Made by a program: the position numbers and the translations under genes
Assembly (NCBI GenBank): GCA_022821545.1
Contig: JAJEDJ010000034.1
Location: 186,001 to 250,000 of the forward strand
Origin: Caldilineaceae bacterium
GTDB lineage: Bacteria; Chloroflexota; Anaerolineae; Caldilineales; Caldilineaceae
Direction: 5' to 3'
Length of the DNA: 64,000 bases
The notes under the pieces: generated by a model
The model's input: the letters and a program-made list of their open reading frames with translations, nothing else
Told to the model about the DNA's origin: nothing
Database searches by the model: none
Part shown: positions 9,225 through 18,351 of the stretch, piece by piece
How the letters are laid out: each line of letters starts with the position of its first letter
Numbering within the stretch: position 1 is the first letter of the stretch

Positions 9225-10565
9225 ATGTCAACGCCCATCCATGAACGCCCGACCGACCTGCTGCGTGAACTGATCAGGTTTGACACAACGAATCCCCCTG
9301 GAAACGAAGCCGAGTGCATCGGCTTTCTCAATCAGTTGCTGCAGGAAGGCGGTCTGTCCACCACGCTTCTGGCGAAGGACCCGAACAGACCGAACCTGGT
9401 TACCCGGCTCCCCGGCCGCGGCGAGGCGCCCGCGCTGGTGTTGCAGGGCCACGTCGATGTCGTCACCACCGCCAATCAGACCTGGAAACACGATCCCTTC
9501 GCCGCCGAACTGATCGACGGCGCCGTCTGGGGACGCGGCAGCCTGGACATGAAAAGCGGCGTCACGATGATGACCTGCGCCGTGCTGCGCGCCGCCGCCG
9601 CTGGGCGCAAGCCCGCCGGCGACGTCATCCTCACGATAATGAGCGATGAGGAAGCCGGCAGCGACTACGGCGCCCGCTTTCTGACCGAGCAACATCCCGA
9701 ACAGTTCGAGGGCGCGCAATACGCCATCGGCGAAGGAGGAGGAAGCGCTCAGTACATGGGCGACCGGCGCTTCTATCCCCTCATGGTCGCGGAAAAGCAG
9801 GTCTGCTGGCTCCGCACGCGTATCTCCGGGCCGGGAGGACACGGCTCGACACCGCTGCGCGACGGCGCAATGGCCCGGCTGGGCAGTATCCTGACGACCC
9901 TCAATAGCAACCGGCTGCCCGTGCATGTCACACCGGTCATGCAGCAGATGCTTCCGGCGCTTGCCGAGCACGCGCCCGACCATCTGGCCGTCGCCGCCCT
10001 CGCCCTGCTCGACGAGGACCGTACCGACGCCCAGCTCGATCAAATGCTTGCCGATGGACTGCCCCAGGCCCGCAGCTTTGACGCCCTGCTCCACAATACC
10101 GTCAATGCCACAGTCGTTGGCGGCGGTATCAAAACAAACGTCATCCCCAGTGAAATCCTGCTGGAGCTGGACGGACGCGTTCTGCCCGGCTTCACGTCCG
10201 ACGACCTCATTTCCGAACTGCATGAGCTGCTTGGCGATGACCTGCCATTCGAGATCATCCGCCACGACCCTGGTGAGGCCGGCGTCGACATGGCTCTGTT
10301 CCCGTTGCTGAAAACTGTCGTGGAAGAACTCGACCCGGACGGCGTGGTCATTCCCTCAATGGTGGGCGGCTTCACCGACGGCCGCATGTTCTCCCGCTTG
10401 GGTATTCAGAACTACGGCTTCCTGCCCATGAAACTGCCCCCTGGCACGAACTTCAGCGCAACTGTCCACGCGGCCGATGAACGGGTGCCCGTGGAGGCGC
10501 TGGAGTTTGGGCTTCAGGCAATGTCAACGATCATTGAACGGTATGGGCAGGACTGCCCGGCATGA
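9225..10565 (+). CDS. M20 family metallopeptidase / deacylase
   Basis: 446-aa zinc-dependent amidohydrolase of the M20 family (ArgE/DapE/CPG2-like). Metal ligands are visible as LQGHVDVV (His), RGSLDMKSG (Asp), DEEAG (catalytic Glu and ligand Glu) and the late His in TVHAADERV. The dimerisation insert includes SGPGGHGSTP, normal for the family. The start is ATG at 9225, 11 nt after AGGAAG; the frame is open further upstream without a good site. It may cleave acylated amino acids or short peptides. A methyltransferase gene follows 21 bp later on the same strand. Confidence 0.9.
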   Translation: MSTPIHERPTDLLRELIRFDTTNPPGNEAECIGFLNQLLQEGGLSTTLLAKDPNRPNLVTRLPGRGEAPALVLQGHVDVVTTANQTWKHDPFAAELIDGAVWGRGSLDMKSGVTMMTCAVLRAAAAGRKPAGDVILTIMSDEEAGSDYGARFLTEQHPEQFEGAQYAIGEGGGSAQYMGDRRFYPLMVAEKQVCWLRTRISGPGGHGSTPLRDGAMARLGSILTTLNSNRLPVHVTPVMQQMLPALAEHAPDHLAVAALALLDEDRTDAQLDQMLADGLPQARSFDALLHNTVNATVVGGGIKTNVIPSEILLELDGRVLPGFTSDDLISELHELLGDDLPFEIIRHDPGEAGVDMALFPLLKTVVEELDPDGVVIPSMVGGFTDGRMFSRLGIQNYGFLPMKLPPGTNFSATVHAADERVPVEALEFGLQAMSTIIERYGQDCPA

Positions 10566-10586
10566 CCCCCGTTTGGCAAGAGGACA

Positions 10587-11357
10587 ATGGCTAGAGAAAG
10601 CGATCTGAAGGGCGCTGTGCAAGAGCAGTTCGGGCGCGTAGCGGCAAACTATCTCACCAGCGCCGTCCATGCGCAGGGCGAGGATCTGCCGGTTATGGTG
10701 GAAGCCGCCAATCTGCAGGGCGGCGAACGCGTCTTGGACGCGGGCTGCGGCGCCGGGCACACCGCTGCCGTTTTCGCGCCCCATGTCGCCCATGTGACCG
10801 CCCTCGATTTCACCGCCTCGATGCTCAACCAGGTCGAGGTCCTCGCCCGGGATCGGGGACTGACTAACATCAGCACTCGCCTGGGAGACGTTGAGAACCT
10901 GCCCTTTTCCAACGCTGCATTTGATCTCGTCGTCTCCCGCTACAGTGCCCATCACTGGGCCAGGCCGGGCAAAGCGTTGCGCGAATTTCGCCGCGTTCTC
11001 AAGCAGGGCGGCCGCTTCATCCTCAGTGACGTGCTTGGATTCGGCGATCCCGTCTGCGATACCTACTTGAACGCCATCGAGGTCCTGCGCGACCCCTCCC
11101 ACGTGCGCGATTACACGCTGGAAGAATGGAGCGGCCGTTTTGCGGCAGCCGGCTTCAGACTGGAGCTCCTCTTTTCCTATCGCATCTTTCTCCACTTCGA
11201 GGAATGGACCGAACGCATGCAAACGCCGGAAGTCAACTGCTCTGCCATTCGTGCGCTCTACGACGCTGCGCCTGAAGAGGTGCGTGAGGCGCTGCAGATC
11301 GACGATGAGGGCCACTCCTTCCAATGCGCCGTTCTGCGAGGAACATCCTCGACATGA
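10587..11357 (+). CDS. Class I SAM-dependent methyltransferase (UbiE-like)
   Basis: 256-aa methyltransferase. Motif I is RVLDAGCGAGHTA (residues about 46-58), followed by an acidic residue at the end of strand 2 (VTALDFT) and the post-motif LPFSNAAFDLVVSRYSAHHW, as in the methyltransferase_11/UbiE group. It has an AGAGGA ribosome site before ATG 10587. The substrate is unknown; it is not next to quinone genes. It probably shares a transcript with the M20 peptidase and the Asp-box protein downstream (60 bp). Confidence 0.87.
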   Translation: MARESDLKGAVQEQFGRVAANYLTSAVHAQGEDLPVMVEAANLQGGERVLDAGCGAGHTAAVFAPHVAHVTALDFTASMLNQVEVLARDRGLTNISTRLGDVENLPFSNAAFDLVVSRYSAHHWARPGKALREFRRVLKQGGRFILSDVLGFGDPVCDTYLNAIEVLRDPSHVRDYTLEEWSGRFAAAGFRLELLFSYRIFLHFEEWTERMQTPEVNCSAIRALYDAAPEEVREALQIDDEGHSFQCAVLRGTSST

Positions 11358-11417
11358 TGACGACAGTATTCTTATTCAACCGATCCAGGACAGTTACGAA
11401 GACGAGGAGGTAAGAAA

Positions 11418-12386
11418 GTGACGGCAAATCCCACCATCTACACTGGCACAATCGGGCAGAGCGTATGGCGCAGCCGCGACGGCGGCGACACCTGGGAGCG
11501 GGCCTCCCGGGGCCTGTTCATGGAGTCGGACATCCGCGCCATCGCCATGGACCCCGGCGACCCGGCCGTTCTTTACGCGGGAACTGAGGCCGGCGTCTAC
11601 CGCACACGCGACGGCGGCGACTCCTGGGCCCTGGTCGATTCGCCTATGAACGATCTCGAAATCTGGGCGCTCGCCATCGATCCCTCAAATTCGGATACAA
11701 TCTTCGCCGGGACCTGCCCATCTGCCCTCTTCCGCTCCCGGGACGGCGGCAGTTCCTGGCAGAAACTGGACGTGGAGTTGGCCGAAGAGTGCGAAGGCAT
11801 TCCGATCACGCCGCGCGTTACCATCATTCTCTTCGATCCGGAAGATTCGCAGACGGTCTACGCCGGCATCGAAATCGACGGCATGCGCATCAGCCGCGAC
11901 GGCGGCGATACCTGGAGCGAGGGCAGCGAGGGCCTTTCCAGCCTCGATATCCACGGCCTTGCCGTTGTGCCCGGCTCGCCCAAAACATTGGTCGCGGCCA
12001 CCAACAACGACGTCTGCGTTACCACCGATATGCAGAACTGGACGCCCCTTGAAGTCAGGAACAGCTTCCCCTGGCCCTACTGTCGCGGCGTCATTCACCT
12101 CGCAAACGGGGACAGCCGTATCTGGGTAGGCGCTGGCAACGGACCTCCGGGTGACGAAGGCGGCCTCTTCCACAGCAACGACCTGGGCAAATCGTGGGAA
12201 CGCGCCGACCTGGGCGGCGTGGCCAACAGTACGATCTGGGCGGTCTCACATAACCCCGCCCTGCCCGACTGGATCGTCGCCTACAGTGTCGCCGGTCAAC
12301 TCTACCGCAGCACCGATCGCGGGCACTCCTGGACGAAGCTGGAACGCGAATTCGGTGAAGTTCGGGCCGTTGCGCTGGCGGAATAG
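11418..12386 (+). CDS. Asp-box (BNR/sortilin-like) beta-propeller protein
   Basis: 322-aa repeat protein. Asp-box motifs occur at least six times: SRDGGDTW, TRDGGDSW, SRDGGSSW, SRDGGDTW, NDLGKSW and TDRGHSW, spaced by about 45-60 residues, with AGTEAGVYR-type strands between. This predicts a six- or seven-bladed propeller similar to sortilin/YCF48-type domains. There is no signal peptide, so it may be cytoplasmic. The start is GTG at 11418 with GAGGAGG 7 nt upstream. No glycosidase catalytic residues are obvious, so a scaffold role is more likely than sialidase activity. Confidence 0.85.
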   Translation: MTANPTIYTGTIGQSVWRSRDGGDTWERASRGLFMESDIRAIAMDPGDPAVLYAGTEAGVYRTRDGGDSWALVDSPMNDLEIWALAIDPSNSDTIFAGTCPSALFRSRDGGSSWQKLDVELAEECEGIPITPRVTIILFDPEDSQTVYAGIEIDGMRISRDGGDTWSEGSEGLSSLDIHGLAVVPGSPKTLVAATNNDVCVTTDMQNWTPLEVRNSFPWPYCRGVIHLANGDSRIWVGAGNGPPGDEGGLFHSNDLGKSWERADLGGVANSTIWAVSHNPALPDWIVAYSVAGQLYRSTDRGHSWTKLEREFGEVRAVALAE

Positions 12387-12402
12387 TCTCCCTCTACTTT
12401 GA

Positions 12403-12444
12403 CAGTTCCCTGCCGGCAAGAGGCCGTCCGCCGGCAGGGAACTG
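12403..12444. terminator. Bidirectional hairpin between convergent genes
   Basis: Perfect 15-bp inverted repeat with a 12-nt loop: arms at 12403-12417 (CAGTTCCCTGCCGGC) and 12430-12444. It sits between the stops of the convergent Asp-box and HpcH genes, where a shared terminator is expected. The flanks have only short T runs (CTTTCT on the right), so it may act as a bidirectional or factor-assisted terminator or a 3'-end stabiliser. Confidence 0.7.
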
Positions 12445-12461
12445 CTTTCTCGCGTTCCGGG

Positions 12462-13235
12462 TCAAGCACTCGCGGCCTGTCTGTATGCCTCCACGCCGGG
12501 TCGGATTGCGTCCACCAGCATTTTATAGTCCGGCCCATAACTCAAGAACGTAAAACCTTGCGCCGCCAGCGTCCGCAGCTCCTCCGGGCTGCCTGCGCCG
12601 GCCCCGACACCCACGCCGCAGGACCGGCCAACCTCCAAAGCCTTCTCCATTACCGCATCGATCTCCGGTAAGGGCAGCTTGAACGGATTCAGACCCATGG
12701 AGAGGCAGAGATCAAAGGCGCCGATAAACAGCACGTCGATGCCCGGAACGCTGGCTATCTCTTCCAGGTTCTCGACCGCTTCCGGCGTTTCAATGATCAA
12801 CATGATCAGTATATTCTCGTTGGCCTTCTCGAAATACGTCTCATATTCCACCGTGTAATGGGATGCCCGCAGCGGGCCGAAACTCCGCCTGCCCTCAGGA
12901 GGATAGCGGGAGGCGCGCACGATCGCTTCGGCCTCGGCAACGGTCCTGACCATCGGTACCGCAATCCCCATTCCGCCAATATCCAGCGCTCTCTGGATGA
13001 AGACCGGATCAGCCGATGGAATGCGGACCATCGGGACCGTATCTGTCCCCTTCACGGCCATCAGGATATGCTCAACTTGGGCCATGTCGAGGCCGTTGTG
13101 CTCCATCTCGATCAACAACCACTCACAGCCGGCGTGGGCCAGAAGTTCAGCGACAGTCGGGCTACCCATCCCCAGGAAACTCCCGAACGTTTTCTCGCCG
13201 CGTTGCAGCTTTTCCAACACGAAATTGGATTGCAT
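12462..13235 (-). CDS. HpcH/HpaI family aldolase
   Basis: 257-aa class II pyruvate aldolase-type TIM barrel. It shows GSFLGMGSPTVAELLAHAG near the start, the catalytic region IEMEHNGLD (His), the Arg in VRIPSADP, and metal ligands Glu in IIETPEA and Asp in IGAFDLCLSMG. Family members cleave or form 2-keto-3-deoxy sugar acids, 4-hydroxy-2-oxo acids or malyl-type substrates. The ATG is preceded by GAGGAGAGG. Sugar-acid catabolism would fit the UxaA-type and rhamnose genes nearby, but this is inference. Confidence 0.9.
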   Translation of the reverse strand: MQSNFVLEKLQRGEKTFGSFLGMGSPTVAELLAHAGCEWLLIEMEHNGLDMAQVEHILMAVKGTDTVPMVRIPSADPVFIQRALDIGGMGIAVPMVRTVAEAEAIVRASRYPPEGRRSFGPLRASHYTVEYETYFEKANENILIMLIIETPEAVENLEEIASVPGIDVLFIGAFDLCLSMGLNPFKLPLPEIDAVMEKALEVGRSCGVGVGAGAGSPEELRTLAAQGFTFLSYGPDYKMLVDAIRPGVEAYRQAASA

Positions 13236-13535
13236 TCTATCCTCTCCTCAATGGATGGTCTGGTGGCAAGCGTAACCTGCGAACCGTTCAGCGCCTTCTC
13301 CAAACTCCTGAATTCCAGCGCCGGGAATACTGCCGTAACTCTGGGCGTCACTATAAGGGATAGTAGGGGAATCATCAACCGCTGTCCGATCCCCTTGCTG
13401 CCCGTTGAAAAAATGTTGCTTTGATGTTAGAGTCCCACTGGCCCGGCCAGTTCTTCCCGGATGGTTCACGACCCTTTACTTTCCAGGCACGCTTCTCTGA
13501 CGAAGTCTGAAACTGAGAATTGCCAGTGCCAGGGA
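13236..13535. other. Intergenic region upstream of the HpcH gene
   Basis: About 300 bp with only short unsupported frames. It holds the promoter region of the minus-strand aldolase and leads into the ribokinase relic. I see no repeat or RNA element. Confidence 0.4.
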
Positions 13536-13676
13536 TTTACGGTAGTCGGCAGCTATGTTGTAAGCCTGACAGTGCGCGTTCCAAGGGTACCAGTGACGGG
13601 TGAGGTCCTGACTGGGGATCTGTTTAACATGGGGCCCGGCGGCAAAGGCACTAATCAGGAAATCAACGCAGCGTAG
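13536..13676 (+). pseudogene. Truncated ribokinase/PfkB sugar kinase N-terminus
   Basis: The translation from 13536 reads FTVVGSYVVSLTVRVPR, then VPVTGEVLTGD and GPGGKGTNQEINAA, then stops at 13674. This is the N-terminal 46 or so residues of a ribokinase-like sugar kinase (normal consensus: V-GS-x-x-x-D, P-x-x-GE, GPGGKGxNQA). The rest of the roughly 300-aa family is absent: I found no continuation in the other frames before the PhyH gene at 13754. The conserved substrate-binding Asp after GSxxx is Ser. I read it as a gene relic; expression as a short peptide from an ATG at 13461 is possible but unlikely to be functional. Confidence 0.75.
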
Positions 13677-13753
13677 CTGTTTTTCTCAAGTTCCAAGAAG
13701 CGTCCTGGTTCTGGCGCAATGAAACTCGCTCATTTCCGAGTTGCGAAGGAGAC

Positions 13754-14509
13754 ATGATGCCTGCTATCGACATTCAAGAGTGTATCGACCAGGTCCTTCA
13801 GGATGGTTACTGCATCCTGCGCGGCCACTTCCCCATTGACGCGATCGAGGCCTGCCACGCGGCCTGGCGTCCAATCGCCGACGCCCACCTGGCCCATCAC
13901 GCCGACAATCCAAATCGTGGACCGAACCGCCACTACATCCCCTTGCCGTTTCGCCCCCCTCTCTACAATCCCGCCTTCTTCAATGACGACGCAATACTCG
14001 CAATCGCTACCGGTATCCTCGGAGAAAACGTAATAATCGACGGGTTCGCTTCTGACACACCTTTCAAAGGTTCAGTCCACCAGGATGTCCATGCCGACTT
14101 GCCGGAACTGTTCCCTGAGCGGCCGGACGTCATTCTGCCGCCGCATATCCTGGTGGTGAACTGGCCCTTCGTCGATGTGACAACCGAAAACGGCCCGTTT
14201 CAGATCGCCGCAGGGACGCATCTACTTCCAAAATCCGAGGGGCTGTCCCGCGTTGGCGCAGGTGAGTTCCCTCTGCTTTCACTGCTTATGAATGTCGGAG
14301 ACGTGTTGGTCCGCGATCCAAGATGCCTGCATCGCGGCTCGCCCAACCTGACGGACACGCCTCGTGTTCAAGCTGGATTCACCCTTTTGCGCCCGTGGTA
14401 TATTCGCCGCCGGCTGGTCAGAAACCCTATCGCCCGTTCCTACTTGGAAACGCTTTCCGACCGGGAGAAAGACCTGTTGCAGAGGCTTCCAGTCGACGAA
14501 GACGAGTAG
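13754..14509 (+). CDS. PhyH family oxygenase 2
   Basis: 251-aa Fe(II)/2-oxoglutarate oxygenase. It has DGYCILRGHFP near the start, the H-x-D metal pair in GSVHQDVHAD, the distal His in PRCLHRGSPN and the 2-oxoglutarate Arg in TPRVQAGFT. AAGGAG lies just upstream of tandem ATGs at 13754 and 13757; the second has the better spacing. It follows the ribokinase relic and faces rhaM. The substrate is unknown. Confidence 0.88.
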   Translation: MMPAIDIQECIDQVLQDGYCILRGHFPIDAIEACHAAWRPIADAHLAHHADNPNRGPNRHYIPLPFRPPLYNPAFFNDDAILAIATGILGENVIIDGFASDTPFKGSVHQDVHADLPELFPERPDVILPPHILVVNWPFVDVTTENGPFQIAAGTHLLPKSEGLSRVGAGEFPLLSLLMNVGDVLVRDPRCLHRGSPNLTDTPRVQAGFTLLRPWYIRRRLVRNPIARSYLETLSDREKDLLQRLPVDEDE

Positions 14510-14648
14510 GTCCCGCCCCCCGGCAGCACAAGCAGCTGTTGTTTACGATGCCGCCATTCCCGGCAACTCCATCAGCGTCGCTGCGGGAGAAGTGCCGGAA
14601 CATTGGCGCAGTCGACCTCCTTCCTTCACCTGCTTGAAGGCGGACGGT

Positions 14649-14963
14649 TCAGTCGATGTGAAAGACCTCTCGCAGATCGGTCGAAACGGGGCTGCTGTCA
14701 GGGTTCGAGGGCATGATGTCCCCCATGTATCGCCACCACTTCTGACACACCTCCTCCTCAGCGATGCTGTTCCACTGCTCTTCGCTCTCGATTTCCGCGT
14801 ACGCGAACAGCTGATCGGTCTCGGCGTGCAGGAAAATGGAATAATTGCTGACGCCGTGCGCCTTGAGTGCCGCCTCCAGTTCAGGCCAGATCGGGCTATG
14901 GCGAACTTCGTACTCCTTGTGCTGGTCGGGATTCACTGACATGACAAACGCTTTTCGAATCAT
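14649..14963 (-). CDS. rhaM: L-rhamnose mutarotase
   Basis: 104 aa, the usual length of RhaM, which interconverts the anomers of L-rhamnose. It is very close to the E. coli protein in pattern: [19 protein letters not shown], then [10 protein letters not shown] (catalytic His), IEIESEE-like [22 protein letters not shown] and [11 protein letters not shown]. No rhamnose isomerase, kinase or aldolase gene is in the window, although a sugar-kinase relic and a sugar isomerase/epimerase are within 7 kb. It is convergent with PhyH 2. Confidence 0.93.
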   Translation of the reverse strand: MIRKAFVMSVNPDQHKEYEVRHSPIWPELEAALKAHGVSNYSIFLHAETDQLFAYAEIESEEQWNSIAEEEVCQKWWRYMGDIMPSNPDSSPVSTDLREVFHID

Positions 14964-15241
14964 TTCGATTACACCTTTCTCGTATTGAACTAAACCGATA
15001 CCGTATCGCTTATTGCAGCCGGATTAAACATAAGGTTGGCACAGATTGCAGAGGCCGCCAAGTCCAATCAGCGTAGCTTCTTCTCCAACTTCAAGCCAGA
15101 CAAGAGCGACTCCAAATACCGGGAGGCGCCTTCAATACTCTTTGTGATATAGTTGGAGAAAGCTCGCAAACGGTCTCCAGGACAGAGAATGCTCCACCCT
15201 TGAATCGAAGAGTCCTTTATCCCTCCAAAGGAGGAATCAGG

Positions 15242-16936
15242 ATGAAACGCCCCTACGCACTGCTCGCCGCAGCGGCCCTCATATCAATTGTCGCTCTGGC
15301 TTCCTGTCGCCCAATAGAAAAACCGGCACAGGAAGGCGGCGCTTCTGCTGCTTCACCGCCGGAAGACGCTGCGAGCCCCGTCCAATCCTCCTCCTTCGAC
15401 GCGACCAAATATGAAAATGTCTGGGTCCAGGCAATCGAAGAAATCGAGCACGACGGTCGTTCCCTGCTGCGCGTAGCCTATCCCGTGACCGAACAGGATA
15501 CGATCAACGCCCGCATGGAAGCGGTAACGCAGGAGTTCATCGACGAGTGGCGTACGATCGCAACCGAGACCGAAGCTAGCTATCAGGAATACAAGAGCGA
15601 GACCGGAAAAGAAGCGGCCACCTTTATCACCCACTACCGTCAACACTTCGACGTTACAATCGCAAACCGGAATCTGATCTTCTTCGACATTGTGCGTTCA
15701 ATTCATACCGGCGGCACCGGCGCTTCCTTCGTCGTCGGATACATCTTTGACCGCCGGACCGGCGCCGAGCTGACCATCGACGATCTTTTTGTCGATAGCG
15801 GCTATCTGCAGCGGCTCTCGGCTCTGACAAGGGAAGCGCTGAAAGAACGAATTGCCAGGGAAGAATTGGCGAGCGATCCGCAATGGGTGGAGGACGGTAC
15901 TGCCCCGCTAGCCGAAAACTTCGATAACATTCTGTTTCAGGAAGACGGGACGATTTTGGTCAGGTTTGACAAGTACCAGGTCGCTGCAGGGGTCGAAGGC
16001 GTGGTCGACGTCGTCTTGCCCCTGTCCGCCATCGCCGATCTGTTGAAGCCGGAAATTCGCCGGCTGCTGGGACTCGACGCCGAAGCGGCGGCGCCCGGTG
16101 CGGGTTCCGATCTCTTCGTCGCCGACGGGGACTTGATCCCCCTGTCCGAGCTGACGTGGGAGGCGCTGTCGGCCCGCCTTCGCAACCGGAACGCAGTACG
16201 GCAGCCCGGCGCTGGCGGCGGTCACAAAGTGGCCCTATTCGGACTCCCGGCTCTCTCACCCATGATGCGCCTGTCAGTAGCGGCGCCTTCCCGGGCCGAA
16301 CAGACGGCAGAGGACGAAATAGACTGCCATGAAGTCGCGTGCGTGGCCCTTACCTTCGACGATGGTCCCTCATATTACACGGAAGGCCTCCTCGACACGC
16401 TCAAGGAGCACAATGTCAAGGCGACCTTCTTCGTCCTGGGGACCCAGGTCCGCATCCAATCTGACACAGTCCAACGAATGTTTCAAGAGGGTCATCAGAT
16501 AGGAAACCACACCTGGGACCATCCCAATCTTACCCACCTGCCGGATGCAAAGATCCGTGAACAGCTGCAACTGACGGACGATCTGATCGCGCAGGTGATC
16601 GGCGAACAGACTCCCTTCCTGCGCCCGCCTTACGGCGCCTACAATGACAGCGTTCTCGCGGCCTCCGGGCTGCCAATCATCTTCTGGAGCGTCGATCCGC
16701 TGGACTGGAAGGACCGCGACGCCGCAACAGTTGCTGCAAGAATCGCCGACGCCCCCGTAGGCGCGATCATCCTCGCCCACGACATCCACAAGTCCACTGT
16801 AGAGGCTGTGCCTGCCATCATCGCCGCTCTGCACGGGCGGGGTATCCACTTCGTAACCGTTTCACAACTGTTCGAACCGCAGACCCTGCGCCCTCAGAAC
16901 GTCTACATCAGGCAGACCGATTCGCCGTCGCAATAG
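15242..16936 (+). CDS. Polysaccharide deacetylase lipoprotein with N-terminal DUF3298/DUF4163-like domain
   Basis: 564-aa exported lipoprotein (hydrophobic leader, lipobox LASC, Cys at about residue 20). Residues about 55-265 resemble the DUF4163/DUF3298 (RsiV-like) region found in front of peptidoglycan deacetylases. From about 365 a NodB domain follows: TFDDGPS (catalytic base and metal Asp), HTWDHPNL (metal His pair), FLRPPYGAYN and a final AHDIH. It should remove N-acetyl groups from peptidoglycan or another amino-sugar polymer at the cell surface. The ATG at 15242 has a perfect AGGAGG site. A sulfatase gene follows after 11 bp, probably in the same transcript. Confidence 0.92.
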   Translation: MKRPYALLAAAALISIVALASCRPIEKPAQEGGASAASPPEDAASPVQSSSFDATKYENVWVQAIEEIEHDGRSLLRVAYPVTEQDTINARMEAVTQEFIDEWRTIATETEASYQEYKSETGKEAATFITHYRQHFDVTIANRNLIFFDIVRSIHTGGTGASFVVGYIFDRRTGAELTIDDLFVDSGYLQRLSALTREALKERIAREELASDPQWVEDGTAPLAENFDNILFQEDGTILVRFDKYQVAAGVEGVVDVVLPLSAIADLLKPEIRRLLGLDAEAAAPGAGSDLFVADGDLIPLSELTWEALSARLRNRNAVRQPGAGGGHKVALFGLPALSPMMRLSVAAPSRAEQTAEDEIDCHEVACVALTFDDGPSYYTEGLLDTLKEHNVKATFFVLGTQVRIQSDTVQRMFQEGHQIGNHTWDHPNLTHLPDAKIREQLQLTDDLIAQVIGEQTPFLRPPYGAYNDSVLAASGLPIIFWSVDPLDWKDRDAATVAARIADAPVGAIILAHDIHKSTVEAVPAIIAALHGRGIHFVTVSQLFEPQTLRPQNVYIRQTDSPSQ

Positions 16937-16947
16937 GGAGCCGGTCG

Positions 16948-18351
16948 ATGCGCAAGCAACCCAATGTCATCATCTGCATCTGTGATCAGTTGCGGGCGTT
17001 CGAAGTCGGATGCTACGGCAATGCCGTCATCCGCACGCCCAACATCGACCGCCTCGCGCGCGACGGTGTCCGCTTCGAGCACGCCGTGTCGACAGACCCG
17101 GTATGTATGCCGGCGCGATCTTCCCTCATCTCAGGCCAGTATGCCCGCACCTGCACGGGCGCCTTGGGCAACGTCTCCGTGCCCGATGAACGAGGCCGCC
17201 CCATCGTGGCCCCTTGGCCGCTTCAGGACCGCATTCATCTGCCCGACACAACCATAGCCGAACAGTTCAAGTCTGCCGGTTACGACACAGCCCTGATCGG
17301 CAAGTGGCACATTCACCCCGCCCCCGAAATCGTGGGTTTCGACTACACGCTCCACCCCAGGGTCAATCACCGCCACACAGGTCAGGACTTCGTCCGCGAC
17401 GGCGGCAGTCCGCGGCTCGTTGACGGTTTCAGCGTGGATTACGAAATCGAGAACGTCCTCTCCTATCTCGCAGCCGCCCGCGAAGACCCCTTCTTCCTCT
17501 ACTACAGCATCTCTCCTCCCCACATGCCGCTGGCAGACGCGCCCGAAAACTACCTGACCATGTACGACCCGGATGAAGTGCCGCTCAGGCCCAACGTATA
17601 TCTGGACGGCCAAATGGCCTATGACGAACACTGGTTCAAAGTCTACCTGTGGGACTTCCTCTACTATTCGCAGAAGCTCCCCCATACACTTGAAATCCCG
17701 GACGGCTTCGACCTGCGCCATCTCTCCGCCCTGTACTATGGCCTTACGACCTGGGTCGATGACATGGTGGGGCGCATGATGGCTGGCTTGCGCGCAAACG
17801 GCCTGCTCGACAACACGATCGTCGTCTTTACCTCCGACCACGGCGACAACCTGGGCAGCCATCACATGTTCAATAAGGGCCTGCTGATCGAAGAGTCAAT
17901 TCGCGTCCCGATGATCTTCCACGCGCCCTGGCTGTGGGACGCCGCTGTCAACAGCTCGCAGGTGGCGCAGCTCATTGACGTCATGCCCACTCTGTTGGAT
18001 GCCGTCGGCTGTCCTGTACCGGAGCGCGTACAGGGACGGAATCTTTCCCCTGTTCTGACGGGGGAGCGCCGGCAATTGGACGAGAACTGGGGCTTCATCG
18101 AGACCAGCGGCGGCGAGATCGGGGTCAGAACGCCCACCCACCTCCTGGGCCGGCGCGTTTCGGCTGAAGAGGGGCCCGCAGAAGCGGGGCCCCACGCCTT
18201 TTTCGACCTGCGAAACGACCCTTACGAGACAAGTAATCTCGCTGGAACAGGTCAACAGGCCCATACCGCGTCCGAGCTGGATAACCTGCTCACGGCCTGG
18301 GACAGTAGCACGCCGTGGATGAGCGCGTCAGAAACTACCGCAGCCGGATGA
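16948..18351 (+). CDS. Type I (formylglycine) sulfatase
   Basis: 467-aa sulfatase of the alkaline-phosphatase fold. The start ICDQLRAFEVGCYGN carries the metal-binding Asp. CMPARSSLISGQY is the Cys-x-Pro-x-Arg-type site whose Cys is converted to formylglycine by a maturase not found here. VVFTSDHGDNLGSHH supplies the Asp-His metal ligands. There is no signal peptide, so it is probably cytoplasmic, or exported by an unseen route. Coupling with the deacetylase suggests processing of a sulfated, N-acetylated glycan. Its 3' end overlaps the convergent gene by 17 bp. Confidence 0.92.
   Translation: MRKQPNVIICICDQLRAFEVGCYGNAVIRTPNIDRLARDGVRFEHAVSTDPVCMPARSSLISGQYARTCTGALGNVSVPDERGRPIVAPWPLQDRIHLPDTTIAEQFKSAGYDTALIGKWHIHPAPEIVGFDYTLHPRVNHRHTGQDFVRDGGSPRLVDGFSVDYEIENVLSYLAAAREDPFFLYYSISPPHMPLADAPENYLTMYDPDEVPLRPNVYLDGQMAYDEHWFKVYLWDFLYYSQKLPHTLEIPDGFDLRHLSALYYGLTTWVDDMVGRMMAGLRANGLLDNTIVVFTSDHGDNLGSHHMFNKGLLIEESIRVPMIFHAPWLWDAAVNSSQVAQLIDVMPTLLDAVGCPVPERVQGRNLSPVLTGERRQLDENWGFIETSGGEIGVRTPTHLLGRRVSAEEGPAEAGPHAFFDLRNDPYETSNLAGTGQQAHTASELDNLLTAWDSSTPWMSASETTAAG

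Noticed and set aside
9228..10265. A 345-codon minus-strand frame inside the M20 peptidase gene
   Set aside because: Antisense shadow; the plus strand carries all M20 metal motifs.
14364..14939. A 191-codon plus-strand frame bridging PhyH 2 and rhaM
   Set aside because: It overlaps the end of PhyH 2 in another frame and is antisense to rhaM, which is very well conserved.
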